Shown here one piece after another: positions 24,269 through 39,350 of a stretch of DNA of 64,000 bases (positions are counted from its first letter, which is position 1; the number at the start of each line of letters is the position of its first letter). Source of the stretch: Crotophaga sulcirostris. Lineage: Eukaryota > Chordata > Aves > Cuculiformes > Crotophagidae. The stretch lies in contig VYZB01000218.1 in assembly GCA_013397455.1 (NCBI GenBank), forward strand, positions 849,278 through 913,277, in the 5' to 3' direction. The notes beneath the pieces are model-generated. The model was given only the letters and a program-made list of their open reading frames with translations, searched no databases and had not been told where the DNA came from. Position numbers and translations under genes: made by a program.

Positions 24269-27200
24269 GTAAGTTTTTTTAAAGACTTCTGACTAAATAG
24301 TTGATCATGTTTTGAACAAATTATAGGCTTGAGAGCTTTTCCTTTGGAGTCTGATTCTCATTTCAATAACTTCAGTTTTCCAATATAATAGTGTCACAGA
24401 GATCAGTTGATCTATGGAGAGGACTAGGAGAGCAGTGTAGGTAATAACAGTCCAGAGCTTGAAAACCCTCTTTTCACATGACAATAATATTAAGCTGTCA
24501 GAAGTTATTTCTGAAGACCCTACTAATTCCACAGTAAAGATGATTCCAGGTTCCACATTAAAAACAATTGAGATGACTTGTTCCTGAAATTTTTAGACCA
24601 TGAAGACAATATCTTGAACACTGCTGTGCTGAGCTGTTGTCTTCTTTATAGCACTGTCTGAAGAAAAGGTCTATGCTTTTGTTTGGCTTGAAGAAAACAA
24701 AACCTTCTTCCCCAAAGTAGGGAGGTAGGACTCAAGGTATAGACACAGCAGATTTTATCCTGCAAAGGTTGACTCAATGATAAGAAAAATTTCTCAGGAT
24801 CACTGTGAAATATAAAAACCATATTCTGTTTGTCACTTCTATGACTCCCTACTTTTCTTCCAAAATTTGGATGAAGTTGTGGAGAGTAACCAGCACCATT
24901 CCAGCACTAAGAGGGTTGTGGACTGGAGGCTTCTTTTGGAACCATTACTATTCACAGCAGGTTTTCCTTGCTGTAGTCCTGTAAATCCCTATGGAATCAC
25001 AGAATGTCTTGTGGTTTTAAATGAAAGGAGCTGGGAGAGAAGTTTTCATTGCAAATATTTAGCCTTCCTTAAGAGCCTTATAATTACACCAAAATTGGCT
25101 TCTCTATGCCAATTTAAAGCTCAGAATATGGTTTTACTTTGAAAAGTGATAAAATTCTTCCTTCCTTCACAAATCTGATGCCAATAAACGCTTGCACTCA
25201 TAACTATCAGCTTTGGTCACTGAAGTGTATGTTTTTGTGTTTTTCCATATGTAGCCTTTTTATTAATGCTGTGAAAGTTGATAAAGACGAGAAAAAGCAA
25301 TCACTTTTTAGCCAGTGAACGAACTGTTAGCAGAGAAGCAGCTTACTTGTCAATGAGAAAAGTGTTAATTAAATTTAGATCAAAGATCAGTTTCCACTCT
25401 CTGTACCACATGTGCAAATTACAAAATTAGGAACAAAGTATTTAACTGCTTCCTAAGCCTGAATGAAGAGGAATAACGTAGCATGGCTTTCAGATCCAAA
25501 GATTTGAAAGCTGACATGTTAAAGCAACTCTAATCAGTGATGTCTTCAGTTTTAATTCCAGAATAGTCTTCAAAGTGCTTACTGAGCTCCTGAACTGGAG
25601 TCCACATTTGCCTGTAGTAAGTAACATTGCATTAGGCTCTCACATTCATTTTTTGCATTTGCATGAGTATGAGTGACACTTTAGAGAAGGCAAATGATGA
25701 CAGAAATTGCCTGAACTGAGCAAGGTAGCAATCATAAAAAACTTATTCATACCCTTCATGTGGGAGGGACAGCAAAAGAATTCTGCTTCATCTCTTGTAG
25801 CTCAGATAAAACCAGTAGTAGTAGCAGTCCCTGTACATAGGACAACTTGAAGAAAGCTTTTTAGTGCTCCTCAGTATGTGTCTGAAACCATTTCATAAAA
25901 GCCACAGGCGGAGACAGATACACAGCTTTTCTTCCGTGATGTTCAAGCGGGTAGAGCATGTATGGTGTGCGTGATGTACCATGGTGCATGCTGAGATATT
26001 TGACAAACACTCCTCCCTTCCGAGTCCTGTGGTTTCCTTGTATTTCCAAAGTGAAGCTACTGCCTGGTGACACCTATGAGCCCTTAATGGCAAAGAATCT
26101 GCTATTTCTTGTTTTTGATTTTTTTTTCTTAAGTCATTTTCCAGAGCAGGATGGTACTTTGCAGCAATTAGAAATGATAAACACATCTTCAGTGTTTTTT
26201 CATAACTTCACTCTCCTGGAGCTCTCAGCCTTCTGGTGAGGGGTCTGAAAGGTTTTCTTGTTCCTTTGAAACGTATTTTGTATCTCAAAGTTCAGGACTA
26301 GAGAGCTAAGTCGTGCAGTTCTAAACTTCACCTCATCAGTCAAAACCTTGTCAGCCAATTACCATTTTTATTAGTCAGTATGATGCTCAAGTCTAGTTAG
26401 CTTTTTAAAGAAAGTTGAAAATACTTATTGTTCAATATTGCATATTTTTTCCTTTTAAAGATTAAGAAGTACATCTGCAAAGAAGTAAAAATAAATTTAT
26501 GTTGCATGGAGTTAAATATTATAAAGACTTTTTTTTTTTGTACTGAGTGTTTATTCTGATCATAATACAAATTGTTTCAGTTTCTAACATTCGTTATTCT
26601 CCTTGATATCTTTTTGGGAATATAGGCTATTGTACAATACTGATATTTTAAATCATGTAAATGGATGGATGTATCAAATGTTGAATGAATACCTGATTTT
26701 AAACACTTTTTGTATTTTAAGGCAAGAACTTTTAAGCATAAAAGAGATTTGCAGGAAAAATGGTTTAACCTAGGGATCTACTCTTTAGCTTTGCATTAGT
26801 CTGGGGTTAATATTTGTTTCTTATGTTTCGCAAAGATGTTATGGATCAATATAGTTGTGCCGCTACTCATGCATTTGTCTAGCTTTTTCTGCTTTAGACC
26901 AGTTACATGACTGTCTCCTACTCCACCGTAGGCATTTTAAAGTGTCAGAAAAGTCTGATTTCATGGAAAGGTAATTTAGTAGAACCCATTTATCTTATAC
27001 CACTGATTATAGAGTAATTAAATATACTTTTACAACTAGTCTGAATTACTGGAAAACAGCAGCTATTTGATTAATTTGTTGAATAAAAGCCACACATTTT
27101 AAAGAGAGAAGAAAATGCCACTTACTGGAACAAGGTGTTTTATCCAGATAAAGCATTTCATCATTAGTTACTGCTTAACTCCAATTTGCTCTTGTGAATT

Positions 27201-28025
27201 AGAAAATACAGGAAGATAGTGGGAGAGCAACAGGTGAATATATAAATATTTAGACATTAAAAACAGGGTTTGTGGTTGTTTTTTTGTTTTTGTTTTTTTT
27301 CAGGAGTACTTTATACTGCAGGATCCTTTTTTATTTGTTATCTTTCTGTCTTACGCAATCATTTGGAAGCAAAGGAGTAGGCTTCTGATTCTTCTTAACA
27401 TACCAAGTGATGGAACACAAAATGACCAGGCACTGAGAGCGGCTGTTCCTCTGATGAACAGCCAGAGTGACTACTCTCAAAATTGCTTTTCTTTAATCAC
27501 TATTTGTCAGATACTCAATGCATACTTTTTCATCTTACACTTATCTTTTATTGAATTGAAATAGACTAATAATTTGTGCAAGTACACGGAGGGGAATACT
27601 TGTAAATGTAAATATGAAGAGTGCAATATAATACTAACTGGAGTCCCTGAGAATTTTTCTCTTGACAGCAAACATACGCTTGTGGTCCTATGAGCTGACT
27701 TGCTGCTTCTTCAATTATAACATCAATTGACGTGGCTTCTGTAAGATAATAAAAGTGAAGCCTGCATGATGTACTTTTAGCCTGATTAATATTACTGTTA
27801 TATTTTTAATCGTAAAAACCAATAACAACAAATCCAAATAGTGTCTTGTACTGTCTCCACTGCTCACTTCTCTTTTCCTCAACAAAACCAGAAATAAAAG
27901 CATAGGACACCTGTTTTAGAAAACTAGCCATGAATGTGCTTTCTTTCTGGTAGAAACCAGGGATGGTGAAGTGGGATTAGTGTATGTTCTCCTCAGGTTC
28001 CCTCATTGCCATGATACAAAGGATC

Positions 28026-28115
28026 AATCATAGAATCATAGAATGGTTTGTGTTGGAAGGGGCCTTAATGATCATCTAGTTCCGGATGATCCAGTTCTAG
28101 ATTAGGTTGCTCAAA
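28026..28115 (-). mobile_element. Short CR1 3' end in intron 2
   Basis: AATCATAGAATCATAGAATG followed by GTTGGAAGGGGCCTTAATGA and ATCATCTAGTTCC: the terminal ~90 bp of a CR1 in antisense orientation to GLRA2, strongly 5' truncated. Confidence 0.9.
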
Positions 28116-31100
28116 CATAATCAACTTAATCACAACATGAAATGTGTGGCTAATGGAAAGTCAGCCTGTATTTAAAGTTTCCTAGCAGGTATTGACCTTC
28201 AGAAGTTACTACATTATTTCCACTTTTTAACACCTTTATCTTCTAAAACCATTTCAAATCTAAACATAAGCTACAAATGATCAGGTAGAGAAAGTTTTAT
28301 CTATAGGCACTTCTATGTCCTTTATGACATGCACTGGGTGGAGAGAAGGGGAACTCCAGATGTGTGTTACTTTTTTGGAAAGAAAAAGGTTTACAATGAA
28401 CATGATAGTGATTTTCTTTTGTGTTGAATTTTATTCTATGTTTTAAGTACATTCTTTCCCATTAAGTTGTTATTTGCTAAAGAATATTGTGATTTTTGTG
28501 GAGCTACGTGGAGGTGTGCAGCAACAGTGCCCATTAGTGTTACCCTCATCACTGGATGGTGCAATGCAGTGTGGATTAACTTGCTCAAAAGATGCTGTTT
28601 CTGAACTCAGAGAAGTCTTGTTAAAGGGATGCAGTTTTTAGGGGTGTAGTGGCTGTAGTTGTGGAAGATTAGTCTGTGATTACAGCAGTGTAATGACATT
28701 TTCATGCCAAGTCGGTGTGTTTATATCTGAATAATAAACACATGGACTAAGTAATTTACCAAAAATTAGCTTGACAACTGTTACAGGAAATGGCTTATAC
28801 ACTGTAATACTTTAACTCCTTGGCAGCAAGAGTCAGGTTTTCCCATATGTTCAAGCCCATTGCTTACTTATTTGGTCCCGGAGCTGACCAGTAATGAAAT
28901 GCTTCAAAAAGCATGAATGGAAACCACTGAATGACATTCAAGGGTGAAACTAATGGCATCAAGTTTAATGAATAGAAACTACTTCTATGTATGTGCTAAG
29001 AAGACGCACTGTCTGCAGAAGCTGACCTTAATCTAGGCATGACATTTCACAATAAATACCTGTTGGAAAAAAAATACTGTAAATACATAAAAAAGTTGAA
29101 CAGCATAGGCTGAGATAAGCTGCAAGGCTGCAGTGGTTTGCTCTCCAGTGGTTACAACCTTCCCAAAGCCAGAAGCTTGAGTTGCTAACAACTACTGGCC
29201 ATGAAGTCAAATGCAGTGAGTATATTCTACTGGCCCATTTTCCATACAGTTTGAATCTCAAAGGGCCATGGCCAATAGACACTCAAATCCCATTCAGGCA
29301 CAAGGGCATGTAGGAAGGAAGTGCTTACTATTGGGGGATTCTGGTTGTAAGTTACGGGCTGAAGGCTGATTGCAGGAGGAGGGAGGCTATGTGGCCAGTT
29401 TTTGGATGTGACCAGGTCATTTCATTCCCTAAATACAGCTTGCTTGAGATGTGCAAGCATCCATTAGTAAGGAGGTGTGCTTCAGGTTTATTTGCTTCCC
29501 TTAAACATATCTACAACTTTATGCTGCTTTCGGGTGAAGGTGCATACACACATCTCACTGCACAATTAGATGCTGCACGAGGATCCTTACCCACAGGATA
29601 CTGAGTTTGTTTAGTTTTGTTTCATTTCTGTTCAACTACAAAAATTTAGCTACGGAAATTATGTTCATCCTCTGCCCTAGGTATGTACAGTTTCATGTAG
29701 AATACTTTTTACTGCAGTTATGTAAGGATCCTTTGAATTGCATTCCGTTTGCTGGTAAAGAAGGCTATGGAACTTGTTCTTCTGTCCATCTTTAATTTCA
29801 GGTTCTTTCCCGGAAAATGAGTAGGGTCAGGGAGTTACATGGCCGCTTAGGTCTAGGCTTTGAGATGAATGGGACCAGAGAGCAAGTTCAAGAAACACCC
29901 CCTGATTATCTGTTTAGCTGTTTGCACATTCCCTGAATCTCTTTCTGAGTTTCTTACAGCCAGCTCCATCCAAAGCAAGTCAGAAAGGCAGAGAGTATGC
30001 AGCAGTGTAAGCAAAAGGCAACCAGCGCCACATGGCATCCAAACTGGGGATCTGTCCCTGGTCGTCTTTTATATTTCAAAGGTTAGCCACAGTGATCCAT
30101 ATCATATGGGTTTGTTTCCTTTATTCAGAAACAGTGATTTAATTAAGAGATATCGATGGATTTGGCTGTTGTCACGGAATATTGGTCTGCTGCTGCATAA
30201 ACCGTTACAGGAATTTCTGAAAAACAAATGTCAAAGCAGAGCCAAATATCTTTGATGTGAAAGCAGGAGACACTATTGTTCTGATTGTGTTCTAATTTAG
30301 TTGTGCTGTTTTCATTACATCCAGTGTCATATTTAGATTTAAATTTTCTATACAGTTGAAGCCAATGCTTTAGAGTCACTCATTAAGCATTTTGTTGTGT
30401 TTCAGCTGTCTTAGAACACGCAATTTATACATATAAAATATATAGAAACATGCACACTTAATTTACTATAAATATACACATTTATAAACTGCAAATCTAT
30501 TATGTGTGGTGATATAGTAACTAGGAATATGTATACAGAAAGCAGAAATGTGCAGTTTTATTAGACAGGCTCATTATCTTTTCTGTCCCCTCTGGAAATA
30601 TGAATATAAACCTCTGATTAAGTCATCAGAAAATGTATGTTTGATGGTTCAGCTTCCAAATATGCATTCACAATCTTTAACAGAAATGAGTGATTTTAGA
30701 AGACTGCAGAGAAGAGCCCCCACAATGATGCAGGCAGGGTGGCATGGGGTCTAACACAGCTCTAAGATGAAGGTTGTGCAATGTCTGGAATAAATAGTGA
30801 TCTACCAATGTCATAAACACCAAGTCCACAGTTAAAATTCAAAATTTACAGTAATATGGTGATCTGACCAGTGCGATTCATAAGAAAGGAGTGCCTTTCA
30901 CTAAGCAGTTATTTGTAAGGGATAAATTAGAGCAGTCTAGTGGTTTATTTGAACGGTGCCGGCTACCAGCAGTCCTCAGGTATTGCAAGGGTATGCAGAC
31001 ACATTGATTACTCCTTATGCTTCAGCTATATGTCAGCAGCTGGGAAGAGTGGAAACATAGAGGCTTCACAAGCCAATAAAACAACAAAGTTTTAAAAACA

Positions 31101-34100
31101 GGACTTAGATGGAATATAAGTCCACAAAAAATCCAAGCAAAACCCCATGGAAATCTCTCATCTGCCTGCTGTGCAAAACTAGCAGTGCATTACTGTTTGA
31201 TTTCAAAGCTCCTCAGATTCCTTCAGTTCTGCTCCTGAGTGTGCCTAGAACTGGATCAGGCTGCCTCACTTTGTACCCACATTTGCCTCAGCCAAATCCA
31301 GGTTCTGTGATGAGGCACTTCACCTCCATATCCCTGTAGAGACCAGGTGGATCCGTGCTCACTTGAAAAAAAAGTATCATAAACACAAAACAGGGTCTTT
31401 GTGTGGCCTGCCTTCCTCTACAGTATATAGATTTTTCATCCAATTTCCCCTCATCTTAAAGGGGTCAGTATATGATCCAAAGGTCTATAAATGATTCTGA
31501 GTGGCCAGTTTTGCAGCAAAGATTTCAAACATCACTGACCCTGGGAGAAAATATAAGGGGAACACAGATTTTCAACCTTGTGATGTAGCTGCTTGTCTGA
31601 GAGGGGAGAACATTTACTCTTGACCATTTTGATGTGATGCACAGAAGTGACTGTTGTAGCCATTACCCCTTAGGGGCAGCTGATTCAACTGTTACAGAAA
31701 AAGTTGTAAGGACAGGGATTGGGAGCCAGCACTTTTCTCACTCTTTCTTATAATTGCCCCGACCACTAAGATACAAATGTGCATGAGTGCACTTTCTCTC
31801 TCTTTTTCCAAATGTTGTGTCCTGAGTGCTTTCCTGCACAAATTGCTGAGTTCAGTAGGCTATACAGACTTATGAAATATTTTTAAAAGTGACCATAGCT
31901 GCACTTTAGGATTAATCCCAACCTTTCTGAATAAGAGACAGTGAGAGATTTCCCACCACAATTCCCAAGAAACCCACAACCTTGTATCCTAGGAGGTGCA
32001 AGCTTGCATCTGTTTAATCTGAGGCAGGCACAGAAGATCTTATGAAGGACTTCTTTCTGCATGAAACCTCAACATTTTGTTATGGGCCATGAAACTGGCT
32101 ATATTTTAGAAGGAAAGACTGAAATTCTTGAATGCTTTTTTCAAAGGAAGGTTATGTGTGTTAGTAGGAAATGCAGTTGATCCTGAGTTAAGTACCTCAA
32201 GTTTTCTGAGAAGCAGGCTTTCAGAAGAGACCCCAAAGAGCTTACTGCAAATTATTTTTTCTCTGTAAAGGGTGTCCCGCTGTGCTAAAGCATCATGCTC
32301 TGCCCATGGACTGTATGAAGCCCTTTGGATTCCCCCGCAAGGGCCTGGGTGCACCAAAGTGTCAGACACTGCAACTGCTTCCACCTGTCATGGGGCTGAG
32401 ATTTTTTGGCTAAAGAAAACAGTAGGCTATCCAGGGAAGCACAGTAGTGGTATGATGGTCTTCTCCAAAAACTAATAACCTTTAGCTGTGTGTTTTTCTG
32501 TTTCCAAAGCTCATGGCCACACCTGCAACTAGCTGAATTGTGAGCATGTTCCCTTAAAGAGTAGTAACTCATATTTAGTTGATACACAAGGCATAAACAG
32601 ACTCATACTCCCTTCACCCTGGGAACAGGGTGTTATCTCTCTTGCTTTTGTGCTTGGGGAAATATAGATGAGCAGAGGCTAAATGTTTTCCTTAAACCAA
32701 CATAGTTAGTCAGGGAGAAATCTAGGATTAAAATTTACCAGATCGATACTCATTATGTTAGGCTGCCTCTAATGACTGCATTCCCAATGTGTGCTGTCTT
32801 TATGCCTTTGTCTTAAACTATAAAACTGTCTTATCAGGACCACACTTTAGCGTGCTGTTTACTATGTTTAATAAAGAGTTAGTCCTAAATAATAAATAAA
32901 GTAACAGTAACACTCTGGCAGGAATGCTGCTATAAACTCTCACAGCTGTTGGAGAGACACATGCAGATTAAATGCATGGGGACAGACCAGAAGCATATGT
33001 AAAACCTTCTTTTTCTACTAGACATGAAAGTAGCCTAGTGCCTGTACATCAACACTTGCACACGCTCTCCCCCATGCCAAATTAAAATGCAGATGTGGTC
33101 ACTGTACGTAAGGTTTCAGGCTGCAATTTTCCTTTCCAGACAGTGATATCCTATCAGACGGAGCAGTCTGAGATGTTAAAAGCTTTGGTTAGTTTGGTTA
33201 TAGGAGTCATCCTAAAAATAAGCATTTGGAGGAATTTTGCAGCTCTATGCTTCTGAGAATAATTTTGCAGCAATCTGGTGTCGTACACCTGAGAATTTTG
33301 GTTTTGGCACACTTCTAAGCTGTATTTTGTGGGGGGCAAAGCACAATCTTGTTAAAAGTGGTTTTTACTCTTCTTTTTTTTAAAATAAAATAAAAACTTT
33401 GACTTATTAAAGTTATAAACAATTACGGACACATTCAATTCAGGCCAATAAGCTCCTCATTGTGTATATAGTCTCATTTGGATGACTTGTAGAAGACTCC
33501 TACTCAGCATGACTGTTAGTGGTAGAAACCAGAAAAAGACTATACGCCCTTACCCTGCAACATGTCAACCGAGCTCTGAGCCTATGTGAAAGCCATGTGA
33601 TGCTCCTCTCAGCAATGCAGTGAGCATCCTGCACCAAAGAGCTGATATTTTCCTTACAACATGTGGTTTGGTATCAATAAAAAAGTAAGCCAATCAGTTT
33701 ATAAGATGCTTATTTTCTAGGCTAGTGAAGAGTTCTCATTCTCATTCTTATGTCCATTTCATACATAGGAAGAACTGACGACTGAAAAAAAATTGTTGAT
33801 GACAGACAACCAAGAAGTGACTTAAGGATGCCTTGGAGTTAGAAGACAAATTCTTTTTGGTATTCCGGATGTGAGAGATCACACACAGGAGGTTCCCAAT
33901 GGGAGAGGGGATGTGTGAAAGGGAGGAGACAGGAGACTATGCTTAACATGCAAAAGATCAGCTCATGAGCAGAGAGTCAGGAGGAGGAATTAATTTCAAA
34001 GTAATATTCTGTGCAGATTGTATGGAAATGAGTTGAACTATAAGGAGGTAAAAAATAGGAAGATCCCAATAGCTGAAAAGTTTGAAATTAGAAGGAAAAT

Positions 34101-37100
34101 GTTATTTTTTTAGAGCTAGATGTTGTGAGTATAGAGGTCTGTGTGTCTCTGACCAGTTGCATGTTGCCATCTGTACCAGCCCCTGACTATTTCTGTTGTC
34201 ATTTGTCCCTGTGCCTGAACCATATCTTTTCTCTAGATCCCATTGTTCATCTATGTCCCATGTGTCATTTGGTGTATAATTCCCTAGCAGTCATAAATGA
34301 ATGACTGCTCGGTAATGTTAGTAACCCAAACTGCTCTTTTTCTTCAAGTCCTGCGTATGGCTTCTGACAGGAAAGCCAAGGGAACATTATGGAGATATTA
34401 AAAGAAAAACTGGAAGAACTGTGAAATCAAATGAATGAGGAACAAATAAAAAAAAGGAGTTAAAATTGACATGAGACCTCTCTATGGCCACAGGGAAAGG
34501 TATTAACCCAGCCCTGTATTTGAGACTGCACCTATTGACTCTTATAACTGAGCTTCCATTGATTTCTGCAGCAAAGGATCAGTATCCTGAAGAAGGAAAA
34601 AAGTAAGAATTATTTAGAGAGAAAGAAAAAAATACCATTTTTTAAATAAATATTTTGGAAGTCAGTATGCTGAGCAGAATGAAACTGTTCATTCTGGCTG
34701 AAAATAGAAGCCTAGACAGGTTGGCAACATTTAAATATTACTATTATTAATAATACTTTCTTTTCCTTAAGTAGATCTCCCCTCCTGCCGTCTCTTCTCA
34801 GTCGACATTTTTGATCTTATGATTCCATGTGGTTCTTTAGATGAGCCGGCTGCACTGACTTTGTAAAACATTATTAAAAATAAGATTACCCAGGAGGAGT
34901 TTGACTGACCCTGTGCTAGAGTGTAGACATAATGACTAGAGGTGTAATACCACCTTTAGCCACATTCAGGAACGTCCCAGACCTCTGCACACATTACTTC
35001 GTTAACATGCCAATCAGCAGTGAAGATCTCAATCTTCATTAATGCAAAGCAATTGAGCATTTTCTCAGAATTAGGTGCAAGGAACATCTCCACTACCTGC
35101 TCCCAGTGAGGCTGAGAGCCTCTGCTTTTCTATTTGCTCACTTCAATGAGCACTGTTTTATGATCAGTAAAGCAGTAGGTGCCTGGATCTTTTCATGTCA
35201 TAAGAAAAGCAAACAATTCAATTTACCCAAATACTCCCCGTTGTTCTATTGCGTTGGAAGAAGGAAGCCCTCAGAAAGAGATACCTTGCAGTGAACTGCT
35301 TGTCATGAATTGGAATAGAAATATTTGAAAGAAGAGTAGAGAGCTCAGAGAAAAAAAATAATTTGACAGGCATATGAAGAATTAAAACGTTTATTTGAAT
35401 ATTTTCAAAGCAGATATATGTACTCAGTAACTTTGCACTATAGGCTTCAAGTTCCAGTGGGAAGTTTCCAGACATGAGGTTTCTAATACACTGCTTTGTA
35501 GATTTATTTCCACAGACTCTTTTGCACATGGAATGCTTTAGCTCTGAGACTGGCTGCATTCAGTCACAAGTGTGATGGAGGCTTGTGCAGAAATATCTGA
35601 TCTAGCTTTCAAGCAATTTGCTCAGAGGTGCTCTGTGCCATGCAGAGATGATACAGAGCTCAGCACAAGCTATAATGCCTGAGGTTAATGGCCTCCAGTG
35701 AATTCCAACCTGCCATCAGTAGCAGCCCTCAAACTACCTACATGGAAGCCAGTTCCAGTGCATTTATACAATTCGTTGTGACTGCTATGGCTATATATTC
35801 TTGTAGACTAGCTCAGGTTAGCTGGGTAAATCAGGAGCATATCAACTGTTTTAAGGGCTTTTCATTTCTGAGTTCCTGGTTTGTGGAGTGAAATAGAATA
35901 GAGCCTGGAAATTGTTCTTGTACAGTGTCTATTAGATAACCTATGTGGAAATGTCTCACTGCACCCCAGAGCAGACAGTAATATATGTTTCTGTTATCAG
36001 TCTCGGCAGAAAAGGCAGAGAAGAATGAACACATTGTATGGACTATCCTGTAATGCCAAATGTAGAAGTGAAGAGGTTTTGTAGAGTGAAAGTTACCTTC
36101 CTCTTCCAGTGCTAGGACTGTGGACAAAGGCATTCACTGAATGTGAAGCATGTCAATCCAACAATTTTCACAAGCATTTTAAGGTTCAAAAAGATACATC
36201 TTAGCAGGAATTCTCCTACCATGAAATGCTGATAGGATTTTACCGGTGTGACTCCTGTTACATTCAGCAACAGTCCCACAGCTGAAAACTCATATATCAC
36301 TTCAGAAATTGATTACCCACTGTTTGACCTCAGACTATGTCAGTGTATGTATATATGGATGGCTCTAGCTGTACTTACTCCAGAGACGTTTTTTTTCTGT
36401 GACTCATTCTGTAATCACCTGGATCTGACAATCACTGGAGTATTTGTCTTGTGACTCCTCAGTGATATTTTGCTGAAAAAGAGCTTTCAGTCTGGGAATG
36501 TGGCATGCCCTTTTTATATCCAGGTCATGTCATAAGGCTGGATTTTTACTCAGATGTTTTCTCAAGTTAACCAAGTGATAGGAAGCAGTTTAAATCTTGT
36601 TGTAAGAGAAGAGTTCTTTTGATGCCATTTTGTTTATTTATATTTATGTGTGGGACTTCATGTGCCTTCTGGAAAAAGGTGGCTGGAACTAGGGAAAAAT
36701 TGTAATGCATTCCCAATGTTCCAATTCATTACTGCCTCTGTCTCTCATCTACCTGTGATAGGGCATATTGTGTGTCCTCCAGTCTGTAAATATCATTGCT
36801 GTAAGTGGTACGGCTCACACGTATTTCTCAGACACTTGGTAATACTTGGGCTGAGTGATACCAGTGGAAATGAGAGTACTAAAAAAAATTTAGATACCTA
36901 GCATTCTCTGCAGATCTTGCCCTGTCTCTGTAAGTGTCTTTGTTGCTCTTAGCCTTATTCGGTTGATCATAAATGTATTCCAGTATCACAGGATATGATT
37001 TTGAGTCTCAAATGCAAGCATCCAAAACTGTTGCCGCATCCCAACCAGGAGGTATGGCATTCTCAGCAAACTATGTTATTATATATGACAGATGAACTTT

Positions 37101-38071
37101 CAGAGGATGTTGAGTTTAGGTTGATGAAGCAGAACAATAATTTTGTTTTTATTTGATTTTTCCAGCAATTGCATCAGTGCAAAGTACCATACAGCTACTG
37201 TATTTCAGAGGTTGCGAAGATCTTTGCCCTTGTTGTTTCTTTTTTTTTGGTGTTTGGAGGTTTTCTGTTTATTTGTTTAGTACATAGTCTTATCATCAAT
37301 GAATACTAGAACTTAATAATTTCTGTGGTACATTGGAATGTGGTGAATACTTCTAAAGAAGGAATTCTCTGCTTACTGGGCATGATTAAACTTAGGGAGC
37401 CAGGCTGATGCGCTCAGTGGAAATTCCTTAGAAAGGCAAACTCATAAATGAAAGGCATCACTCCCCAACAAGAAGTGTCACCTTGATTTGTAAGCCTTAG
37501 GATAACTGTGTTGTTCTGGAGTCATTAATTTTACCTCCTGTGACTCCCTTGCTGTTAACACTCTAATGAGATAATGATGTTTAAATGAAGGAAAACATTG
37601 GTTTTGCCCAAAGGCAGAATGATAGGAAAAGAGAGGAGAAGGCTTTCCTAGGTACTTGCAATAAAGACTACCTGTGGTCTACCTCCTGCTTTCTTACAAG
37701 AATCTTAAGCAAACTTGTTAAATCCTGTGAATTTTCTCATCAGGGGTTGGACTATGCATTATACAGATCCTTAAAAACAAGTGTGCAAGTTACACTGTTT
37801 CTGGAGTAGCTGCAGGATCCCCGTGGCTCAGAGGAACTTTTCTGGTGCATCAATGCTGCTTTTCTCTTCCTGGCCCAATATCCATGGTCCCTGGCCACAG
37901 CACTGCCTGAGCTGCCTTTGATTGCACTTCTCCAGTATTTACCTTCCCTACCTCACTCTAAGCAGGGAGGAAGCTAGGTGGATAAACAACTTGCTTGTTA
38001 TTCTGTGAGGTGGTTCTGCCTCATTATCTTTCATTTTTGCTTCCACATCTCTCTGCTTTGCCTACAGTTCT

Positions 38072-38092
38072 GTGTGCGTGTGTGTGTGCATA
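38072..38092. repeat. (GT)n microsatellite, intron 2
   Basis: A short TGTGTGCGTGTGTGTGTGC run of about ten dinucleotides with one C interruption. Confidence 0.8.
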
Positions 38093-38612
38093 CTGTATTT
38101 TAGTTTGTCTTACAAAATCCCTTAATAAACACACATATCAAAGAAAATTGGCGAGTGGACAGGTTTAATTTTAAATCTCTTGTATGATTACAATATTCCC
38201 ACTATGGACATTTTAGCTGTATAGCTGAATTGAATGTGAAGAAAAAAACCATACACCAAGAAAGGCAGAGTTGATATGGATGTGAGAATACAGATATGAT
38301 TAGGTACAATCAAGATGATCTCCAGAGCAAGAGTACAAGTCAATCTTCTCAAGACCCTACCAAATAAAAGGAGCTCTGGGGCTATGTGTTATCAGTACTG
38401 GAGTATATTCAGCAAAAGCTGCAGTTAGCTGGATAGGACTCAGCGTACATCTTTCAGCACTTGCTACTCTACGTGGGGACTCCCCATTCCAGTGGATTCA
38501 CCCCCTCTGGCAGCTTACAAGGAAAGGATTCACTCTCTAGCCAGATGGTGCCAAGGTCACAGTCACCTTTGATACAGGAGCTATGAGGCAGTATGGCACA
38601 GAAAATTCAGAG

Positions 38613-39350
38613 GAATCACAGAATGGTTTGGTTTGGAAGGGACCTTAAAGATCATTTAGTTCCATCCCCCTGCCATGGGCAGGGACCCCTCCCACCAGCC
38701 CAGGCTGCTCAAGACCCCATCTAACCTGGCCTTGAACACCTCCAGGGAGGGGGCACCCACAGCTTCCCTGGGCAACCTGTGCCAGGGCCTCACCACCCTC
38801 AATGTGAGGAATTTCTTCCTAATGTCAAGTCTCCACAGCTTTCTTGTAGGGACCGTTCAGGTAATGGAAGGCTGCTATAAGGTGTCCCCAGAGCCTTCTC
38901 TTCTCCAGGCTGAAAAACCCCAACTCTCTCAGTCTGTACTCATAGCAGAGGTGCTCCAACCCTCATCTTCATAGCTCTGCACTGTGTCCAAAACTGGACA
39001 TCCAACCAATTCCTTATCCACCAAACCGTCCATTCACCAAACCCATATCCCTCCAATTTATATGGAAGGGTGTTGTGGGGGACCATGTCAAAGGTTTTAC
39101 AGAAGTCCACATTGATTACATCCATTGCTTTTCCCATGTCCACTGACATTGTCACCCCCTCATAGGAAGCCACTAGGTTGGTCAGGCAGGACTTGCCCTT
39201 GGTCAAGACATACTGACTGTCTCGAAGCCCCTCTCTGTCCTCCATGTGCTTTAGCTTAGTTTCTAGGATGATCTGTTCCATGATCTTCTCAGGCACAGAG
39301 GTGAGGCTGACAGGTTGGTAGTTCCCAGGGTCATCCTTTCTACCTTTTTA
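38613..39350 (-). mobile_element. CR1 LINE fragment with RT relic, intron 2
   Basis: Begins GAATCACAGAATGGTTTGGT and runs about 735 bp antisense to GLRA2. The distal part keeps a minus-strand open frame (39296 to 38940) with reverse-transcriptase text such as [13 protein letters not shown], corresponding to the CR1 ORF2 catalytic region. An internal deletion is likely, since the RT text lies closer to the 3' end than in a full element. It is not an expressed gene. Confidence 0.93.

Noticed and set aside
24985..25010. GGAATCACAGAATGTCTTG, resembling a CR1 3' edge
   Set aside because: The similarity ends after about 17 bases and no CR1 body follows.
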